A stretch of 64,000 nt of DNA from JARYGU01 sp033795365 (lineage in GTDB: Bacteria > Pseudomonadota > Alphaproteobacteria > Rhizobiales > Rhizobiaceae), in NCBI GenBank assembly GCA_033795365.1, contig JARYGU010000004.1, forward strand, positions 248,001-312,000, read 5' to 3'. Positions 59,627 through 64,000 of this stretch are shown piece after piece. The number at the start of each line of letters is the position of its first letter. Positions within the stretch are counted from its first letter, which is position 1. The notes under the pieces are model-generated. The model ran no database searches, was not told the origin of the DNA, and saw only the letters and a program-made list of their open reading frames with translations. Position numbers and translations under genes: made by a program.

Positions 59627-60880
59627 ATGCTGCTTGGTGCCATTGCAGACGATTTTACCGGCGCAAGCGATCTGGCGAACACACTGGCGAAGGGCGGCAT
59701 GTCGACAGTCCAGTTTTCGGGCGTCGGCCACGCCGTGCCGGATTGCGAAGCGGGCGTCGTCGCACTTAAGACGCGCTCCATCCCCGCGGCCGATGCGGTG
59801 TCGCAATCCGTGGCGGCGGCGCGCTGGCTTCTGGATCAGGGTTGCGAACAGCTTATCTTCAAATATTGCTCGACCTTCGATTCCACGCCGCAAGGCAATA
59901 TCGGCCCGGTCGCCGAAGCGCTGCTCGATCTTCTGGGCGCCGAGACGGCGGTCGTCTGCCCGGCCTTTCCGGGGGCGGGTCGGCGCATTTTCATGGGACA
60001 CCTCTTCGTCGGCGATCGCCTCCTGTCCGAAACGGGCATGCGGGATCATCCCTTGACGCCGATGACAGATCCCGACATTCGCCGCTGGCTATCTCTCCAG
60101 ACTGCCGGCGGTGTGGGCGGCATCTTCCTCGACACCGTTCGCTCCGGCGTCGATGCTTTGAGGGCAGCCTTCGCCACCGAGGCCGAGGCCGGGCGCCGGC
60201 TGATCGTCATCGACGCCGTTGCCGATGAGGACCTTCTGGCAATCGGCGCAGCCGTTGCCGATCACAGGCTCGTCACCGGCGGATCCGGCATCGCGCAGGG
60301 TCTGCCGCAGAACTTCCGCGCGAAGGGCAAACTCTCCGCAACGTCACCGGAATTGCCGGCCGTAACCGGGCCAGGGATCGTGCTTTGCGGCTCCTGCTCC
60401 GCAGCCTCGCAGCGACAGGTCGCTTTCTACGCGGCGAGCCACCCCTCGTTCGCCATAGACCCGTCGGCTCTCATGCGCGATGAAGTCGCCGTCGGCGATG
60501 TCGCTACGTGGGTCCGGGCCCGGGAAGCGCAAACACCCATTATTTATTCGACCGCCGCCGCAAATGCGGTTGCCGATGCACAGACGCGCTTCGGCCGCGA
60601 AGCCGTCGCGGCGAAGATCGAGGGCTTCTTCGCCGGTCTTGCCCGCCATCTTGCCGATACGGGAACACGCCGCATCGTTGTCGGCGGCGGCGAGACGTCC
60701 GGCGCGGTCGTCGAAGCGCTCGAACTGTCGAGCATGCAGGTAGGATGCGAGATCGATCCGGGCGTTCCGGTACTCGTCGGCGAGCGCAACGGCCCGCTGG
60801 GACTGGCCCTGAAAAGCGGAAACTTCGGCGCACCGGACTTCTTCGAGAAAGCACTCAGGCAGATTGGAGGGCAACGATGA
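59627..60880 (+). CDS. otnK: 3-oxo-tetronate kinase (four-carbon acid sugar kinase, DUF1537)
   Basis: Kinase of 417 residues with the two DUF1537 parts. N-terminal substrate domain opens LLGAIADDFTGASDLANTLA and contains KTRSIPAADA and KYCSTFDSTPQGNIGPV near residue 85. The C-terminal nucleotide domain has VLCGSCSAASQRQV, IVVGGGETSGAVVEAL near residue 345 and GPLGLALKSGNFGAPDFF. It phosphorylates 3-oxo-tetronate before OtnC acts. The ATG at 59627 is one base after the denD stop and matches family N-termini exactly. Confidence 0.93.
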   Translation: MLLGAIADDFTGASDLANTLAKGGMSTVQFSGVGHAVPDCEAGVVALKTRSIPAADAVSQSVAAARWLLDQGCEQLIFKYCSTFDSTPQGNIGPVAEALLDLLGAETAVVCPAFPGAGRRIFMGHLFVGDRLLSETGMRDHPLTPMTDPDIRRWLSLQTAGGVGGIFLDTVRSGVDALRAAFATEAEAGRRLIVIDAVADEDLLAIGAAVADHRLVTGGSGIAQGLPQNFRAKGKLSATSPELPAVTGPGIVLCGSCSAASQRQVAFYAASHPSFAIDPSALMRDEVAVGDVATWVRAREAQTPIIYSTAAANAVADAQTRFGREAVAAKIEGFFAGLARHLADTGTRRIVVGGGETSGAVVEALELSSMQVGCEIDPGVPVLVGERNGPLGLALKSGNFGAPDFFEKALRQIGGQR

Positions 60881-61509
60881 AAGAAGCGGTCGTGCGCGCG
60901 AATATCGTCAAATGGGGGAAATCGCTGTTCGATCGCGGCCTGACGGCTGGTTCGTCCGGAAACATTTCCGCCCGCATAGAGGATGGTTTCATCGCAACCC
61001 CGACGAACTCCTGCCTCGGATTTCTCGATCCCGATCGCCTGTCGAAGCTCGACGTCAACGGCAAGCACATATCGGGCGACCAGCCGACCAAGGAGCTGCC
61101 GTTGCATTTCGCCTTCTATGAAGGCCGCGCATGTGGCGCCGTCGTCCATTTGCACTCGACCTATGCAACGGCCCTCTCCTGCCTGTCGGACACCGATCCC
61201 GACGATGCTCTTCCGCAGATCACACCCTATGTCGTGATGCGCGTGGGCCGCGTTCCCGTGGTGCCGTATACGCGGCCCGGTTCGGCGAAGGTCAAACCGC
61301 TCATTGAAAGGATCGTCGCCGACCACAGTGCCGCCCTCCTCGAAAATCACGGGCCGATCGTCTCGGGTGCCACGCTCGACGCCACCGTTTTCGCCATCGA
61401 GGAACTGGAAGAGGCAGCAAAGCTTACGATCCTCACCCGCGGCATGCAGGTCAGGCACCTGTCGAAGGCAGACATCGACGATCTCAATTCCACCTTCAAG
61501 CTACGGTGA
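60877..61509 (+). CDS. otnC: 3-oxo-tetronate 4-phosphate decarboxylase (class II aldolase family)
   Basis: Class II aldolase/adducin-fold enzyme, 210 residues. GLTAGSSGNISARIEDGF near residue 25, the zinc ligands HLH in VVHLHSTYATALSCL near residue 92, and a third His in LLENHGPIVSGATLD. It decarboxylates 3-oxo-tetronate 4-phosphate to dihydroxyacetone phosphate. Start overlaps the otnK stop by four bases (ATGA) with TTGGAGGG upstream. Confidence 0.92.
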   Translation: MKEAVVRANIVKWGKSLFDRGLTAGSSGNISARIEDGFIATPTNSCLGFLDPDRLSKLDVNGKHISGDQPTKELPLHFAFYEGRACGAVVHLHSTYATALSCLSDTDPDDALPQITPYVVMRVGRVPVVPYTRPGSAKVKPLIERIVADHSAALLENHGPIVSGATLDATVFAIEELEEAAKLTILTRGMQVRHLSKADIDDLNSTFKLR

Positions 61510-61512
61510 GCC

Positions 61513-62289
61513 ATGCCGAAATTCTCCGCCAATCTCGGGTTCCTATGGCCCGACCGCCCGCTGCTCGACCGCATCGATGCCGCTGCCAGGGCCGGGTTCC
61601 GCGCCGTGGAACTGCACTGGCCCTATGACGTGCCTGCCGAAAGCGTCGGAGACCGTTGCGCGGATCACGGCCTGGAATTGCTGGGCATCAACACGCCGCT
61701 CGGTCGCGTCGAGAACGGCGAATTCGGACTTGGCGCCCTGCCCGGCCGTGAAGCGGATTTCGAGAGCGTCTTTCGGCAGTCCCTCGAGTGGGGCGAAATT
61801 GCCGGTGCCACCGCCATCCACGTGATGGCAGGGGTCGTTGCTCCGGATCGAAAACAGGATGGCCGAAGGACGCTTGTCGAGAACCTGCGGAAAGCCGCTG
61901 TCATGGCACCCGGAATGACGCTTCTGCTGGAGGGCATCAATCAGCGCGACAAGCCGGGTTACTTCTATTCCACGATCGGCGAGAAGGCAGACATCATCAA
62001 CGACGTCGGCGCGCCGAATATAAAGATCATGTTCGACATCTATCATGTCGGCGTTTCCGAAGGGGACATCTTCAGGAAGCTTGAAACATATCTTCCTCTT
62101 ATCGGTCACGTGCAGATCGCTGCCGTACCGAGCCGGGCGGAGCCCGACGAGGGAGAGATTCACTATGCCCACGTTTTTAACGAACTGGACCGCCTCGGCT
62201 ACGACGGCTGGATCGGCTGCGAATACAAGCCCCGTAGCGGAACGGATGAAGGGCTGGTTTGGACAAAGACGCTGAATGTCACGCTTTGA
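61513..62289 (+). CDS. otnI: 2-oxo-tetronate isomerase (hydroxypyruvate isomerase family)
   Basis: TIM-barrel isomerase, 258 residues, family length. It begins PKFSANLGFLWPDRPLLDRI, has VELHWPYDVP near residue 38, and the metal-binding Glu in LLLEGINQRDKPGYF near residue 140. Further ligands lie in IMFDIYHVGVSEGDI and a closing YDGWIGCEYKPR. It converts 2-oxo- to 3-oxo-tetronate, between DenD and OtnK in the pathway. Three bases separate it from otnC. Confidence 0.93.
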   Translation: MPKFSANLGFLWPDRPLLDRIDAAARAGFRAVELHWPYDVPAESVGDRCADHGLELLGINTPLGRVENGEFGLGALPGREADFESVFRQSLEWGEIAGATAIHVMAGVVAPDRKQDGRRTLVENLRKAAVMAPGMTLLLEGINQRDKPGYFYSTIGEKADIINDVGAPNIKIMFDIYHVGVSEGDIFRKLETYLPLIGHVQIAAVPSRAEPDEGEIHYAHVFNELDRLGYDGWIGCEYKPRSGTDEGLVWTKTLNVTL

Positions 62290-62307
62290 AGAGGGAGGAG
62301 AACCGAT

Positions 62308-62730
62308 ATGCTTGCCACCAAGACCGTGCTGACGCTGGAGGCCGCCAAAAAGATTGCCGCAGCCTGCGAAGCGGAAGCCAGGAAGCTGAAGCTTAGGCTC
62401 GTCATCGCGATCGTCGATGATGGCGGTCATCTCGTGCTGCTTCATCGCGATGATGACGCTCAGGTCGGCAGTGTCGAGATCGCCACGCTCAAGGCGCGGA
62501 CCGCAGTGCTGTTTCGCCGCCATACCAAGGATTTTCAAGACGTCGTGGAAGGTGAAGGTCGTCTGGCGTTGCTTTGCATTCCGAACGGCATTCCCCTTGA
62601 CGGCGGCGTGCTCCTGAAGGCCGGAGACGAGATCATCGGCGCCATCGGTGTCTCGGGGGCGAGCGACGAAGCGGACGGGGATGTCGGCCGCGTAGGCGCC
62701 GCAATCCTCGAAAACCTCGAACAAATATAG
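62308..62730 (+). CDS. GlcG/HbpS-family protein
   Basis: Small protein of 140 residues with the GlcG/HbpS fold: LEAAKKIAAACEAEARKLKL, VIAIVDDGGHLVLLHRDDDA near residue 32, IATLKARTAVLFRRHT, and GVLLKAGDEIIGAIGVSGAS near residue 100. Members bind haem or have unknown roles beside glycolate and other catabolic operons. GAGGGAGGAG precedes the ATG, 18 bases after otnI. Probably the last gene of the operon. Confidence 0.85.
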   Translation: MLATKTVLTLEAAKKIAAACEAEARKLKLRLVIAIVDDGGHLVLLHRDDDAQVGSVEIATLKARTAVLFRRHTKDFQDVVEGEGRLALLCIPNGIPLDGGVLLKAGDEIIGAIGVSGASDEADGDVGRVGAAILENLEQI

Positions 62731-62820
62731 CTGCGCGCTCCTTAGCGGCGAGCCTTGCGGTGTTGATCGAAAGGAGCTCTTCGCGACGCCGACGTGAAAC
62801 CCGCATTTTTTCGGCGTCGC

Positions 62821-62844
62821 CCCCCGTGTATGTGAACACGGGGG
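62821..62844. terminator. Hairpin between convergent genes
   Basis: CCCCCGTGT (62821-62829) and its exact complement ACACGGGGG (62836-62844) form a 9-bp stem with a 6-base loop, midway between the convergent GlcG-like and DJ-1/PfpI genes. No T-run follows on either strand, though a TTTTTT run lies 15 bases to its left, so termination is likely but not certain. Confidence 0.4.
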
Positions 62845-62870
62845 CCAACTGTGATATGGATCCGTCGATA

Positions 62871-63458
62871 TCAGCTGTGTGTGATCTTGGTTCCAAGCAC
62901 GTTGAGGCATTCCCGCATGAACGCGGCAAGCCCTGTCCACCCCTTGGCCGAAACCATGTTGCCATCCACGTAGGCCTCGGTCGGCTTCACATCGATATAG
63001 GTTCCGCCAACGGCCGTCACCTCTGGCTCGCAGGCGCCGAGGCCGGCGACTTTGCGTCCCTTCAGCACGCCCGGCACGGCCATCAGAATCTGTACGCCAT
63101 GGCAGATGGTGAAGATCGGTTTGCCGGTCTCGTGGAAGTGACGAACCATGTCCTGGATGCGCTTGTCGGTGCGGATATATTCCGGGCCACGGCCGCCCGC
63201 CGCATAAACGGCGTCGTATTCCTCAACCCGGATTTCGGAAAAGGTCTTGTTGATATCCGCGTAGTGGCCGAGCTTCTCGGTATAGGTTTGGTCACCTTCG
63301 AAGTCATGCAGCGAGGTCTTGATGCGGTCGCCGGCTTTCTTGTCGGGGCAAACGACGTGGACCGTATGACCGACGGCCTCCATCCCCTGCTGGAAGACGT
63401 AGATTTCGTACTCTTCGGTAAACTCACCGGTCAGCATGAGGATTTTCTTGCCGCTCAT
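62871..63458 (-). CDS. DJ-1/PfpI-family protein
   Basis: A 195-residue DJ-1/PfpI superfamily protein. ILMLTGEFTEEYEIYVFQQG at the N-terminus supplies the conserved Glu region; the nucleophile elbow FTICHGVQIL carries Cys119-His120; YDAVYAAGGRGPEYI is the preceding strand. Relatives are glyoxalase III, deglycase or amidase-like enzymes. The position directly after a sugar-binding-protein gene suggests a role in the handling of a reactive sugar or aldehyde (inference). ACAGGAGATACG precedes the ATG. Confidence 0.9.
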   Translation of the reverse strand: MSGKKILMLTGEFTEEYEIYVFQQGMEAVGHTVHVVCPDKKAGDRIKTSLHDFEGDQTYTEKLGHYADINKTFSEIRVEEYDAVYAAGGRGPEYIRTDKRIQDMVRHFHETGKPIFTICHGVQILMAVPGVLKGRKVAGLGACEPEVTAVGGTYIDVKPTEAYVDGNMVSAKGWTGLAAFMRECLNVLGTKITHS

Positions 63459-63489
63459 GTCGTATCTCCTGTTGTCATGGAATTCAGGG

Positions 63490-63512
63490 GCGCCCGGCCT
63501 TTCGCCGGGCGC
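63490..63512 (-). terminator. Hairpin after the binding-protein gene
   Basis: GCGCCCGGC (63490-63498) pairs perfectly with GCCGGGCGC (63504-63512) around a 5-base loop, 8 bases beyond the stop of the upstream gene and about 30 before the DJ-1/PfpI start. No T-run follows, so it may be an attenuator or mRNA-protecting stem rather than a full terminator. Confidence 0.45.
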
Positions 63513-63520
63513 AGTTTGGA

Positions 63521-64000
63521 TCAGAATGGTGAATCGGGGAAGTAGAACTGATCGGCGTTGTCCGGTGTGATCAGCGGTGCGCCGAGCAGGAAGGAGCCGC
63601 GCATGGGCGCCTGTCCGCCGAACTGCGCTGCGGTCATGTAGATGGCCGACTTGATCATCGATGGCGGATAGGGCGTCGAGATCGGGGTGCGCTCGTTGCC
63701 GTCCTTCACCATCTCGATGACCTGCTTCATGCCGTTGCCGCCCAGCGCATACTTGATGTCGCTGCGCCCGGCATTGTCCACGGCCTCCAGAACGCCCAGC
63801 AGCATGTCGTCGTCATTGGCCCACACGGCGTCGATCTTCGGATATTTGGCGAGGTAGTCCTGCATCAGCTTGAAGGCTTCGTCCTGGTTCCAATTTGCAT
63901 ATTGGATATCCAGGATCTTGATGTTGGACTTGTTGATCACGTCCGAGAAGCCCTTGATGCGCTCATCGTCGATGACCGTGGGAATGCCGCGCAGGACGAC
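63521..64000 (-). CDS. Sugar ABC transporter binding protein, N-terminus beyond window
   Basis: The C-terminal 159 residues of a ribose-type periplasmic binding protein; the frame stays open to the right edge (VVLRGIPTVIDDERIKGFSD), so the rest lies beyond base 64000. Visible features: KIDAVWANDDDMLLGVLEAV with the ligand Asp-Asp in place of Asn-Asp, KYALGGNGMKQVIEMVKDG and the closing TPDNADQFYFPDSPF. It likely heads or belongs to another sugar ABC operon with the DJ-1/PfpI gene downstream. Confidence 0.88.
   Translation of the reverse strand, partial: VVLRGIPTVIDDERIKGFSDVINKSNIKILDIQYANWNQDEAFKLMQDYLAKYPKIDAVWANDDDMLLGVLEAVDNAGRSDIKYALGGNGMKQVIEMVKDGNERTPISTPYPPSMIKSAIYMTAAQFGGQAPMRGSFLLGAPLITPDNADQFYFPDSPF

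Overview
This 64 kb window is GC-rich, densely coding and consists almost entirely of accessory carbohydrate and organic-acid catabolism. It has ribose-family (CUT2-type) ABC transporters, a TRAP transporter, LacI, SorC, AraC and GntR regulators, an Omp25-like porin and a RIME/REP-like intergenic palindromic element. This gene mix suggests an alphaproteobacterium of the Rhizobiales (Rhizobiaceae-like), possibly a chromid or megaplasmid. That placement is inference; there is no rRNA, tRNA or replication gene to anchor it. No tRNA, IS element or CRISPR array was recognised.

Layout. (1) 1-4.4 kb: a sugar ABC transporter (permease cut by the left edge) divergent from a SorC-type regulator across a perfect inverted-repeat operator. 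(2) 4.4-12.2 kb: a giant autotransporter, an Omp25-like protein and an AraC regulator. (3) 12.5-32.8 kb: an operon set with Gfo/Idh and SDR dehydrogenases, a TRAP transporter, two MaoC-like proteins, two class III CoA-transferases, a CoA-transferase-fold alpha/beta pair, a ThDP enzyme, dihydroxyacetone-kinase-type DhaK/DhaL, a shikimate-dehydrogenase-like protein, an ABC transporter and two LacI regulators. (4) 32.9-40.1 kb: a third LacI regulator, a 40-bp perfect palindrome, a second CoA-transferase-fold alpha/beta pair, a third ABC transporter and a third class III CoA-transferase. (5) 40.1-50.4 kb: a polyol-type operon (ABC transporter, SorC regulator, aldo/keto reductase, GlpD-like dehydrogenase, Schiff-base aldolase, FGGY kinase) ending in a truncated GMC oxidoreductase. 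(6) 50.5-57.3 kb: an ABC transporter with an LVIVD-repeat protein, an FAD oxidoreductase and an old-yellow-enzyme remnant. (7) 57.8-62.7 kb: a GntR regulator and a D-erythronate-type cluster (DenD, OtnK, OtnC, OtnI) with a GlcG/HbpS-like protein. (8) 62.9-64 kb: a DJ-1/PfpI protein and the end of another sugar-binding protein.

How the parts fit. The most unusual block is 12.5-40 kb, where CoA-thioester enzymes sit in operons with sugar-type importers. Both CoA-transferase-fold beta subunits appear to lack the catalytic glutamate of true class I transferases, and both alpha subunits carry a Glu at a position like that of the steroid ring hydrolase IpdA. The class III CoA-transferases keep their catalytic Asp. 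A consistent but unproven reading is: import of an oxygenated, probably carboxylated (possibly cyclic) compound; dehydrogenation by Gfo/Idh, SDR and AroE-like enzymes; CoA activation by CaiB-type transferases; hydration or another hot-dog step by MaoC; C-C cleavage by the IpdAB-like pair and/or the ThDP enzyme; and phosphorylation of a triose or tetrose by DhaKL. AAACGTTT-centred boxes precede three divergent promoters of this block, and the two nearest LacI proteins share the recognition-helix core STVSNAL, so I infer one regulon. The third LacI (ATVARAL) sits beside a different operator.

Limits: all functions come from reading motifs and context. No similarity search, alignment, codon-usage or promoter calculation was run, and substrates are not determined.
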